A program made the position numbers and the translations under genes. This document shows, one piece after another, positions 16,536-24,568 of a DNA stretch of 64,000 bases. Position 1 is the first letter of the stretch. The number at the start of each line of letters is the position of its first letter. Source of the stretch: SVEL01 sp964573715 (GTDB lineage: Bacteria; Bacillota; Clostridia; Lachnospirales; Lachnospiraceae); the NCBI GenBank assembly GCA_964573715.1, contig CAZNKR010000001.1, positions 33,739 to 97,738 on the forward strand, read 5' to 3'. The notes beneath the pieces were generated by a model. It was not told where the DNA came from. It was given only the letters and a program-made list of their open reading frames with translations, and did no database searches.

Positions 16536-17721
16536 ATGCCTCCACTACTACTACATCTGTATTTTCAATTGCCCATTTAACAAGCTCATCAATCTTGTCA
16601 TTCATTTTTTCTTCAGATTTTCTTATTACATTAAGATTTGGTTTTGTTACAGGATGTTTTGCAACAAAGGTTGTACAGCAATCCTCATAAGGCTGAATTG
16701 AAGTTTCATAAGTATCTATCTTTATAGCTATATCCACAATATCCTGCTTATCAAATGCTATAACTGGTCTAAATACAGGCATTGTACATACTTCATTAAT
16801 TACTCCTAATGATTGGAGTGTCTGACTTGAAACCTGTCCAATGCTTTCACCTGTTACTAATCCAAGTGCGCCTGATTCTTTAGCAAAATGCTCAGCAATT
16901 TTAAACATTATTCTCTTCATAATGATAGTAAGTTCATCATGTGGACACTTTTCATAAATGTATAGCTGCACATCTGTAAAATTAACTATATTAAGCTTAA
17001 TCGGTCCAGAATATATCGCAACTTTTTTTGCTAAATCAATAACTTTTTGTTTTGCTCTTTCTGAAGTATATGGTGGAGCATGAAAATAAGTAGCCTCAAG
17101 CTGAACTCCTCTTTTAGATACCATGTATCCAGCAACCGGACTATCAATACCACCTGAAAGTAAAAGCATTACTTTTCCAGCTGTTCCTATTGGCATTCCA
17201 CCAGGACCAGGAATTATTTCAGAGTAAATATTAATATGTCTTCTAATTTCAACATTAAGCATTAACTGTGGCTTATGAACATCCACCTTCATTTCTTCAA
17301 AGGTATCAAGAAGATATTCACCTAGCTGTCTATTTATAGCCATAGAATCAAGGGGATAATTCTTTCTTGCACGTCTTGCATTTACCTTAAAAGTAATGTT
17401 TTTATCCGGATAGGTTTCATCCACATATTGTGCAACCTTTTGGCACAAATCTTCAAAGCCTTCATCTTCAATTTGAACCATTGGACATATTCCAACTATA
17501 CCAAACACACATTTCAATGCACCTACAACCTCATCAAAATCATAGTCCGAAAGAGCATCTACATATATTCTTCCCTCTTCTTTATGAGCTTTATACTCAC
17601 CATCAATTCTTTTTAAGGCTTTAGTTATCTGTGATACCAATGCATCTTCAAAAATAAACTTATTTTTTCCCTTTACTCCTATTTCAGCGTACTTAATTAA
17701 AAAAGACTTGTACTGTATCAT
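16534..17721 (-). CDS. thiI: tRNA 4-thiouridine synthase ThiI
   Basis: ThiI adenylates U8 of tRNA and transfers sulfur to give 4-thiouridine. It can also contribute to thiamine thiazole synthesis. The 395-residue protein has an N-terminal ferredoxin-like and THUMP domain. The PP-loop ATP-pyrophosphatase motif LLLSGGIDSPVAGYM starts near residue 186. It lacks the C-terminal rhodanese domain of Escherichia coli ThiI, as in Bacillus, where a dedicated NifS-type desulfurase supplies sulfur. Such a desulfurase gene lies 9 bases upstream here. AAGGAG precedes the start. Confidence 0.96.
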   Translation of the reverse strand: MIQYKSFLIKYAEIGVKGKNKFIFEDALVSQITKALKRIDGEYKAHKEEGRIYVDALSDYDFDEVVGALKCVFGIVGICPMVQIEDEGFEDLCQKVAQYVDETYPDKNITFKVNARRARKNYPLDSMAINRQLGEYLLDTFEEMKVDVHKPQLMLNVEIRRHINIYSEIIPGPGGMPIGTAGKVMLLLSGGIDSPVAGYMVSKRGVQLEATYFHAPPYTSERAKQKVIDLAKKVAIYSGPIKLNIVNFTDVQLYIYEKCPHDELTIIMKRIMFKIAEHFAKESGALGLVTGESIGQVSSQTLQSLGVINEVCTMPVFRPVIAFDKQDIVDIAIKIDTYETSIQPYEDCCTTFVAKHPVTKPNLNVIRKSEEKMNDKIDELVKWAIENTDVVVVEA

Positions 17722-17730
17722 TTTTTCTCC

Positions 17731-18888
17731 TTATTTTCTGACGAATTTACGCAGCATTGTAATATTTTGATTAATTGTTTCTATGGCATAATCTATTTCT
17801 TCAAGGGTTGTACTGTATGAAAAGCTAAATCTAATTGTAGAATCTATTTCTTCATTTTTAAGTCCTATGCCTTTTAATGTTGCACTAACACTTTTTGCCT
17901 TATTTGACGAGCAGGCAGATCCTGCCGAAACATATATATTCTTATCTTCAAGTGTATGAAGCATTACCTCACTTCTTACGCCTACAAAGCTTGCACTAAC
18001 AATATGTGGTGCGCTTTCATCACCAGTCTTACTATTAATAACCACATTATCCATTTTTTCAAGTTCTTCTATAAAGTGGTTTTTCAATTCGTATAAATGA
18101 TTTATTTTTTCATCAAAATTATCATAGGCAAGTCTTACTGCTTCAGAAAGTCCTGCAATAGCAGGTACATTTTCAGTACCAGAACGCATACCCTTTTGTT
18201 GTCCTCCACCATAAATAATAGGTTTAATTTTAACCTTAGAGGATACATATAAAAATCCTGAACCCTTTGGTCCATTTATCTTATGTCCGCTTACGCTTAA
18301 CATATCTATTCCAAGTTTGTTTGGATAAATTTTATACTTTCCATAGGCTTGAATAGCATCAACATGAAATATAGTATTTGGATTTTTCTCTTTGATTATT
18401 TTGGAAGCTTCACTTATGGGTTCAATTGCTCCAATCTCATTATTAACGTACATAATTGATACTAGAATAGTATCCTCACATACTTCATTTCTAAGAGTTT
18501 CTAAATCAATATGACCATTCTTGTCAACAGGAAGGTATGTAATTCTAAATCCATGTTCTTTTAAGAAATCCATAGTACTAAGTATTGATGCATGCTCTAC
18601 CATAGAAGTAATAATATGCATGCCACTTCGTTTGTTAGCCATGGCAGTTCCTATTAATGCAAGATTATTTGACTCTGTTCCTCCTGATGTAAAGATTATC
18701 TCTTTTTCAGAAGCTTTAAGGCTTTTTGCAATAATTTCTCTTGCCGTTTTAACATATCTTTCAGCTTCGACTCCTTTTTGGTGAAGAGAAGATGGGTTTC
18801 CATAATCCTCACTCATAACCTTTATCATAATATCTTTAACACTATTGGCCACTACTGTTGTGGCAGAATTATCCAAATATGCTTCCAT
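17731..18888 (-). CDS. Cysteine desulfurase (NifS/IscS family, ThiI partner)
   Basis: A 385-residue PLP-dependent cysteine desulfurase. The PLP lysine is in SVSGHKINGPKGSGFLY near residue 203. The catalytic cysteine is in SAGSACSSNKAKSVSATLKG near residue 328, on a long loop typical of the NifS/IscS group. It generates a protein-bound persulfide from cysteine. Immediate linkage to thiI, as with nifZ-thiI in Bacillus, suggests that its main customer is tRNA 4-thiouridine synthesis. No iscU or other Fe-S scaffold gene is next to it. Confidence 0.95.
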   Translation of the reverse strand: MEAYLDNSATTVVANSVKDIMIKVMSEDYGNPSSLHQKGVEAERYVKTAREIIAKSLKASEKEIIFTSGGTESNNLALIGTAMANKRSGMHIITSMVEHASILSTMDFLKEHGFRITYLPVDKNGHIDLETLRNEVCEDTILVSIMYVNNEIGAIEPISEASKIIKEKNPNTIFHVDAIQAYGKYKIYPNKLGIDMLSVSGHKINGPKGSGFLYVSSKVKIKPIIYGGGQQKGMRSGTENVPAIAGLSEAVRLAYDNFDEKINHLYELKNHFIEELEKMDNVVINSKTGDESAPHIVSASFVGVRSEVMLHTLEDKNIYVSAGSACSSNKAKSVSATLKGIGLKNEEIDSTIRFSFSYSTTLEEIDYAIETINQNITMLRKFVRK

Positions 18889-18896
18889 GATTTCCT

Positions 18897-19631
18897 CTAA
18901 TCTTCTATTTTAAACATCAATATTGATAAAATAGCAAGTCCTGCGGTTTCTGTTCTTAATATTCTTCTTCCTAATGAGACCGGATAAACGCTATGTTCCA
19001 ATGCATAGTCTATTTCGCTTTGGGCAAATCCACCCTCTGGTCCTATGAAAATCCCAATATTCATTCCTTTGTTTACTTTATCTAAAAGTTTTTTTGTTTC
19101 ACTCATATCCTCAAAATGCTCATAAGGAATAATATTTAAATCAAAATCTTTTACATAATCTATAGCCTCTTTAAAGGACATTACACTTGAAATCTCGGGA
19201 ATAATGCCTCTTTTTGATTGTTTTGCAGCACTTTTAGAAATAGTCTGCCATCTTGCTAATTTACTAACTTCTTTTTTAGCATCTAATTTCACTATTGTGC
19301 GGGATGTTTTCACTGGAATAATTTTAAATGCACCTAATTCTACTGCCTTTTGAATAATCAGTTCCATCTTGTCACTTTTAGGTAATCCTTGAAATAAAAA
19401 CAATCTTGTATCTAATTCTGTACCTTTACGACTATAGTCTATAATTATTGCTTTGATGGTATCTTCAATTGATTCTATTTTACAGGTATAATCTCCACCT
19501 TCACCATCACTTACTTCTATATCTTCACCACATCTCATTCTTAAAACATTCTTAATATGATTTACATCATCACCAACTATTTCGATGTAGTTATCCATTA
19601 CCTGACTTTTTTCAACGAAAAAATGATACAT
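18897..19631 (-). CDS. rsmE: 16S rRNA m3U1498 methyltransferase RsmE
   Basis: RsmE methylates N3 of U1498 in 16S rRNA using SAM and has a SPOUT knot. From the ATG at 19631 (GAGG 5 bases before it) the protein is 244 residues. An N-terminal PUA-like domain (NHIKNVLRMRCGEDIEVSDG) is followed by the SPOUT domain with KSDKMELIIQKAVELG and the knot loops IGPEGGFAQSEIDYAL and LGRRILRTETAGLAILSI. A start at 19670 would overlap prmA and has no ribosome site. It forms the common prmA-rsmE pair. Confidence 0.95.
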   Translation of the reverse strand: MYHFFVEKSQVMDNYIEIVGDDVNHIKNVLRMRCGEDIEVSDGEGGDYTCKIESIEDTIKAIIIDYSRKGTELDTRLFLFQGLPKSDKMELIIQKAVELGAFKIIPVKTSRTIVKLDAKKEVSKLARWQTISKSAAKQSKRGIIPEISSVMSFKEAIDYVKDFDLNIIPYEHFEDMSETKKLLDKVNKGMNIGIFIGPEGGFAQSEIDYALEHSVYPVSLGRRILRTETAGLAILSILMFKIED

Positions 19632-19639
19632 AATTACCT

Positions 19640-20596
19640 CTATATTCTTCTTGCCGTGATTGATGACCAATCCTTTTGTCTTGTAATTTCTACAATTTCA
19701 TAATTTCCGTTATCTATAATTGCTTGTTTTACTTCTTCTTCCTTTGTATCAATAATACCTGAAGTAATAAATAATCCACCTTTTTTAAGATGCGCTGGAA
19801 CTATTGGTGTAAGCGGTAATAAAACATCTGCAAGAATATTAGCTGTAACTATATCAAAACAATCATATCCTATTTTGTCTTCAAGAACCTTGTCCTCTAA
19901 AATATTGCCAGTGTATACCTTACACATATTTTTGTCGATATGATTAACTTCAAGGTTTTCACCTGTTGCAATTGTAGCATTTTCATCAATATCTACACCT
20001 ACAGCCCTTGCAGCTTCTAACTTAAGAGCAACAATTGACAAAATTCCACTTCCACAACCCACATCAAGAATTGCGTCACCCTTTTTAACATATTTATTTA
20101 GCTGACGCATACAAAGCTGTGTAGTTTCATGCATACCTGTTCCAAATGCAATACCTGGGTCAATTTCTATTAACATCTTTCCTACATATTCAGGCTTAAC
20201 ATCTTCCCATGTTGGCTTAATTACTATATCATCAACTGTAAAGGATTTAAAAAATTGTTTCCAATTATTAATCCAGTCCTTATCCTCAGTTTCTGATTTT
20301 GATATTGTACCTTCCCCCACATCAACAAAATCCTTTAATTCAGTAAGGCCCTCATTAACTGCCTCTAAGATTTCTTTTTCATTTGTTTCATCTTCAAGAT
20401 AAAAGCTTAAGTAACAAACGCCTTCATCAATAGGAAGAATAGGTAAAAAATCTATAAACATTCTCTTTTTATCAGCTTCTGAAATTGGGACATTATCCTC
20501 GATTTCTACACCATCAATTCCAGCCTCAACCATAATTGCAATAACCAACTCGCTAGCAGCAGTTGTAGTTTTTAATGTATATTTTATCCACTTCAT
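19640..20596 (-). CDS. prmA: Ribosomal protein L11 methyltransferase PrmA
   Basis: PrmA trimethylates ribosomal protein L11. The 318-residue protein has an N-terminal substrate-recognition domain and a Rossmann methyltransferase. The glycine-rich SAM loop is ILDVGCGSGILSIVALKL near residue 177, and the catalytic-region motif IVTANILADVLLPL lies near residue 247. AGGAG lies before the ATG. Overlaps and short gaps link maf-prmA-rsmE into one transcript. Confidence 0.95.
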   Translation of the reverse strand: MKWIKYTLKTTTAASELVIAIMVEAGIDGVEIEDNVPISEADKKRMFIDFLPILPIDEGVCYLSFYLEDETNEKEILEAVNEGLTELKDFVDVGEGTISKSETEDKDWINNWKQFFKSFTVDDIVIKPTWEDVKPEYVGKMLIEIDPGIAFGTGMHETTQLCMRQLNKYVKKGDAILDVGCGSGILSIVALKLEAARAVGVDIDENATIATGENLEVNHIDKNMCKVYTGNILEDKVLEDKIGYDCFDIVTANILADVLLPLTPIVPAHLKKGGLFITSGIIDTKEEEVKQAIIDNGNYEIVEITRQKDWSSITARRI

Positions 20597-20597
20597 G

Positions 20598-21188
20598 TTA
20601 CATAAGCTCCTTAATCTTTTGATATATTTTTCCTGCTGGTAATCCCACTACATTATTATAATCGCCTTCGATTTCTTTAATAAATCTTCCACCTAAGCCT
20701 TGGATTCCATAGCTACCCGCTTTGTCCATTGGTTCTCCAGTTGCAATATAGTCATAAATCTCTTTATCACTAATTGGATATGTATAAACAGTGGTTGTTT
20801 CAAAAAATGTATCATATACAATCCTGTCCTCTTGTCCATCACTTTCCATAGAAACAATAGTAACACCCGTAAGAACATAATGTGTATCTGCCGAAAGCAT
20901 TCTAAGCATATTAACTGCATCTGCAACATCCTTTGGTTTTCCAAGAATCATGCCCTTATACACAACAACGGTATCCGCTCCTATAACAATAGAATCCTTC
21001 ATATCAATGTCTTCCATATCACATACTGCTTGTGCTTTTCTCTTTGATAACTGCATAACATATTCACCAGCATTATTTGTGTGAATGTTTTCATCTGCAT
21101 CTGATACCTTTACACTAAACTCAATACCCATCTGTGTTAATAGTTCGCTTCTTCTAGGTGATTTAGATGCCAAAATAATTTTTTTCAT
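20598..21188 (-). CDS. maf: Maf family nucleotide pyrophosphatase
   Basis: Maf proteins hydrolyse non-canonical or pyrimidine nucleoside triphosphates and affect septum formation in Bacillus. The 196-residue product begins with the family motif LASKSPRRSELLTQMG. It has the active-site stretch IGADTVVVYKGMILGKP near residue 70 and a C-terminal GLPAGKIY motif. Which of the dTTP/UTP or m7GTP subfamilies it belongs to is not certain from motifs alone. The dTTP/UTP type is more common in Firmicutes. Confidence 0.93.
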   Translation of the reverse strand: MKKIILASKSPRRSELLTQMGIEFSVKVSDADENIHTNNAGEYVMQLSKRKAQAVCDMEDIDMKDSIVIGADTVVVYKGMILGKPKDVADAVNMLRMLSADTHYVLTGVTIVSMESDGQEDRIVYDTFFETTTVYTYPISDKEIYDYIATGEPMDKAGSYGIQGLGGRFIKEIEGDYNNVVGLPAGKIYQKIKELM

Positions 21189-21191
21189 AAA

Positions 21192-21806
21192 CTAATCCTC
21201 ATATGGTCTAATTCTGTAAGTTACTCCTATTTCATCGCAAATTGCCTGGCATTTTGCTTCTTCCTCTTTTGTAATAGTTGTATCAACTGTAGATAATACA
21301 ACCTTTGGTACAAACTTTTTAACCTCTTTTGCAAAGCTAATCATTGCTTCAAAAGATTTCTCTCCATATATGCTTCTTACTATTTCTTGATACTTAATTG
21401 GATTAGGATTATTTAGACTAATTGAAATTGTATCTATTAAACCTTCTAATTCTGGTGTAATATCCCTCTCATTAATAAGATTGCCCTGGCCGTTTGTATT
21501 TATTCTAATAGGCATATTAAAATTATCTTTAATGTATTTTGCTACCTGTAAAAGTAAATCTATTCTGTAGGTTGGTTCTCCAAAGCCACAAAATACACAT
21601 TCCTTATACTTGGTAACATCAAATTTCTTAAAGCCTTCAATAACTTCCTCAAAGGAAGGATCGTGTTCAAGCCACAAGCTTCCTGAGTTGTCCATTTCTT
21701 CTCGTGTTTGTCTTAGGCAAAATACACACGCACATGAACATTTATTTGTTAAATTAATATAGAGATTTCCTTGAAATTCATAAACTGTTGTCATTGATTT
21801 AGACAT
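21192..21806 (-). CDS. Short radical SAM protein (TatD-associated type)
   Basis: A 204-residue radical SAM protein with the cluster motif CSCACVFC (CX3CX2C counted from the first cysteine) at about residues 23-30 and the GGE-like motif FCGFGEPTYR near residue 72. It resembles the TatD-family-associated short radical SAM group, whose substrate is not established. No TatD gene is nearby in this window. GAGGT precedes the ATG at 21806. It is 3 bases upstream of maf, so it leads the maf-prmA-rsmE run. Confidence 0.85.
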   Translation of the reverse strand: MSKSMTTVYEFQGNLYINLTNKCSCACVFCLRQTREEMDNSGSLWLEHDPSFEEVIEGFKKFDVTKYKECVFCGFGEPTYRIDLLLQVAKYIKDNFNMPIRINTNGQGNLINERDITPELEGLIDTISISLNNPNPIKYQEIVRSIYGEKSFEAMISFAKEVKKFVPKVVLSTVDTTITKEEEAKCQAICDEIGVTYRIRPYED

Positions 21807-21821
21807 TTTACTACCTCTTTT

Positions 21822-22649
21822 CTATTTTAATGTATGTAGTACCTCTTCAAAGCATACGCCATCTGTCCTTGGAACATTATACTTTTCGGTTACTGCAATA
21901 CATTTTTTAATGAATGCACTAGCCTTTCTAACTGATGTTTCAAAATCAACACCATTAACGCAATCAGCAGCAATAATAGAAGCAAAAATATCTCCGGTTC
22001 CACTTCGTTCTCTGCCAATCTTTTTCGTACGAATAACCTTTTTTATCTTATCCTTTTCATATACCACATTTCCAATGTATTCACCCATCTTCACCCCTGT
22101 AATAACAATCTTTTCAGCTCCCTTATCAGAAAGAGCAATTGCCATTTTAAAAAGCTCATTGGTTGTAAATTTATCTTTATATGGAGTATCAGTAAGAATA
22201 CAGGCTTCTGTAACATTAGGAGTAAGTATATCAGCATAGGAGACAAGCTTTTTCATCTCATTACAAGCCTCATTGGTATAGGTTGTATATCTTTTTCCAT
22301 TGTCACCCATAACAGGATCAATAATAACCTTTGTTCTAGAATTTTTAAAATCTTTAATGAATTTTTCAACTATCTTTATTTGCTTTTTGGACCCTAAAAA
22401 TCCACTATAGATGCCTTCAAATCTAAGGTCTAATTTTTTCCACATATCAATGTACTCTTGCATCTTATCTGTATAATCTTCAAAGAAAAAATCCTCAAAT
22501 CCAGTATGATTAGAAAATACGCTGGTTACAATATTGCTACATTGAACCTTCATATGGGAAATAATTGGTAATGAAACTGCTATTGAACATCTTCCAAATC
22601 CAGAAAAGTCATTTATGACCGCTATTTTTTTTTGTACATTATGATCCAT
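21822..22649 (-). CDS. Pyridoxamine kinase (PdxY/PdxK-like)
   Basis: A 275-residue ribokinase-superfamily protein of the pyridoxamine/pyridoxal kinase group, which phosphorylates B6 vitamers to salvage PLP. The start region IAVINDFSGFGRCSIAVSLP, the middle motif DPVMGDNGKRYTTY and ADILTPNVTEACILTD are typical. The C-terminal anion-hole motif RSGTGDIFASIIA near residue 215 holds the catalytic aspartate. The ATG at 22649 has AGGAGA at the right distance, whereas the upstream ATG at 22658 abuts the ribosome site. Confidence 0.88.
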   Translation of the reverse strand: MDHNVQKKIAVINDFSGFGRCSIAVSLPIISHMKVQCSNIVTSVFSNHTGFEDFFFEDYTDKMQEYIDMWKKLDLRFEGIYSGFLGSKKQIKIVEKFIKDFKNSRTKVIIDPVMGDNGKRYTTYTNEACNEMKKLVSYADILTPNVTEACILTDTPYKDKFTTNELFKMAIALSDKGAEKIVITGVKMGEYIGNVVYEKDKIKKVIRTKKIGRERSGTGDIFASIIAADCVNGVDFETSVRKASAFIKKCIAVTEKYNVPRTDGVCFEEVLHTLK

Positions 22650-22706
22650 AAGACACATCTCCTAAATATTTCAATGAAATATTGTAACACCTAAACATAA
22701 TATTTT

Positions 22707-23630
22707 CTAGTATATATTATACTTATTTAGTTTTTCAAGCATATAAGCAAAAACTTTTTCATGATCTGGCTCATTAAAAATTTCATGTCTCATACCCTCA
22801 AACATCTTACAATGAACCTTATTATACCCTACCTTACGCATTATTTGTGCTTCTTTGTTAAGTGCTTTTTTTCCACCCACACAAACATCATCACTTCCAA
22901 CTATATAATATATAGGTAATTGGGAATTATTAACCGCCCAGCCCCTTTTAGAATATATGGAAATCAGTAATTTAAACAGGGTATTATATCCATTTATTTT
23001 AAATGTAAAATTACACTTTTCATCATCATTGTACTTTTTAACCTGGTCCTTATCTGTACATAACCAGCTATTTTTTCCTTCTGTACCAAATCTCTTTTCT
23101 AAGGTACTATAAAAAATCTTATCTACAAATGGTGTACTTTCAGTTGCATCAAAAAACAATGCTTCTATTTCTGTTAATATAGTTCCTGTATATTTACTAA
23201 AGTTGTTGGCTGGAGCGCCTGATAAAAACACAAAGTCCACGTCTTTATCATGCTTTTTAAGATAAGCTCTAGCAATGATTGAACCCATACTATGGGCAAC
23301 CAAAACCCTAGGAAGATCTACATAATTATTTTGAATAAAAACATTAACAGCATGAACGTCCTCAACTAAAAGGCTGCAGGCTTCCTCTCCAAAATATCCT
23401 AAGTCTTTAATATATTCTACATTCTCACCATGTCCTCTTAGGTCAGGAATGACACAGATAAATCCTCTGTTTGTAAAATATTCAATTATAGGTTCATACC
23501 TTTCTTTACGTTCGCACATTCCATGTACAAACTGTATAACACCTTTTAGGCTAACTCCAGCCTTTGGTGTTTTTACCCAGGTAACCACAGGTAAATCCTT
23601 TAGTGTTTTGTATTTCTCAAACGCGTCCAT
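22707..23630 (-). CDS. Alpha/beta hydrolase, lysophospholipase / monoglyceride lipase-like
   Basis: A 307-residue Hydrolase_4 family protein. The oxyanion region is FVHGMCERKERYEP and the nucleophile elbow is AHSMGS near residue 111. The acid aspartate is in IVGSDDVCV and the histidine in FEGMRHEIFNEPD near residue 285, giving a complete catalytic triad. No signal peptide is seen, so it acts in the cytoplasm on an unknown ester, perhaps a monoacylglycerol or lysophospholipid. The start at 23630 follows GAGG. Confidence 0.9.
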   Translation of the reverse strand: MDAFEKYKTLKDLPVVTWVKTPKAGVSLKGVIQFVHGMCERKERYEPIIEYFTNRGFICVIPDLRGHGENVEYIKDLGYFGEEACSLLVEDVHAVNVFIQNNYVDLPRVLVAHSMGSIIARAYLKKHDKDVDFVFLSGAPANNFSKYTGTILTEIEALFFDATESTPFVDKIFYSTLEKRFGTEGKNSWLCTDKDQVKKYNDDEKCNFTFKINGYNTLFKLLISIYSKRGWAVNNSQLPIYYIVGSDDVCVGGKKALNKEAQIMRKVGYNKVHCKMFEGMRHEIFNEPDHEKVFAYMLEKLNKYNIY

Positions 23631-23720
23631 TAAGTACCTCACTTACTATAAATATATTAATTATGTCATAATAAAATTTTCGTTAGACTAAATAAAAGCT
23701 TAAGTTTGTCCTAAAGTTAT

Positions 23721-24560
23721 TTAAATATTAACCCCGATATTGCTAAGCAAATCACTAGAAATTTTTAAATTTCCTTTTCCTGTACCAATATCTATATTGG
23801 GTTTGTTTGCTCCATGAAAATCCGAGCCTCCCGTAACAAAATATCCGTAATTATCTGCCATTTTCTTAAGCCAAACATCATCCGAGGGAGTATTAAGGGA
23901 ATAGATTGCTTCAATTCCTTCCATTCCTATTGACTTTAAATAATCAAATAAGCTTAATAATCTGTCTTTTCCAAGCTTATACAAAAGAGGATGTGCAAGA
24001 ACCGGATGACCCTTTGCATTTTTTATCATATCTATAGCCTTTAGGGGTGTTACGTATTGTCTTGGTATATAGTATTTCTTTCCTTTATTCAGATACATAG
24101 CAAAGGCCATATCCTTATGAGGCACATATCCATTTTCCACAAGAAATCTAGCAAAATGTGCTCGAGTAATTGAAACTTCTCCAAACTGTTTTATTAATCC
24201 TTCTTTAGAAATATTTATTCCGTCTTGCTTCATAAGCTCTATGATTTTGTCATTTCTAATATCTCTAGACTTTGAACAATCCAAAACCGCTGATATAAAT
24301 TCTTCATTTTCATAATCCATATTCAAACCTAATATATGAATATCAGAATTGTTAAATTGAGCCGATATTTCAATACCTGGAATTACCTTAACATTTTGTT
24401 TTTTACCTTGCTTAAATGCCTCATTTAATCCATTAACTGTATCATGGTCGGTAAGAGCAAAAGCTACTAGACCTTTATTCTTTGCTAAATCAACAAGTTC
24501 GGATGGAGTATAGGTTCCATCCGAAGCAGTTGAGTGAACATGTAAATCAATATATTCCAT
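23721..24560 (-). CDS. PHP-domain phosphoesterase (RNase AM / YciV-like)
   Basis: A 279-residue PHP-family metal-dependent phosphoesterase. It opens with DLHVHSTASDGTYTPSELV, which carries the metal ligands HxH, followed by ALTDHDTVNG and IPGIEISAQ. A conserved C-terminal GGSDFHG is present. Relatives hydrolyse 3',5'-nucleoside bisphosphates such as pAp or trim short RNAs. It lies 8 bases downstream of ppk1 on the same strand, so co-expression with polyphosphate kinase is likely. Confidence 0.9.
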   Translation of the reverse strand: MEYIDLHVHSTASDGTYTPSELVDLAKNKGLVAFALTDHDTVNGLNEAFKQGKKQNVKVIPGIEISAQFNNSDIHILGLNMDYENEEFISAVLDCSKSRDIRNDKIIELMKQDGINISKEGLIKQFGEVSITRAHFARFLVENGYVPHKDMAFAMYLNKGKKYYIPRQYVTPLKAIDMIKNAKGHPVLAHPLLYKLGKDRLLSLFDYLKSIGMEGIEAIYSLNTPSDDVWLKKMADNYGYFVTGGSDFHGANKPNIDIGTGKGNLKISSDLLSNIGVNI

Positions 24561-24568
24561 AAAAGCTC

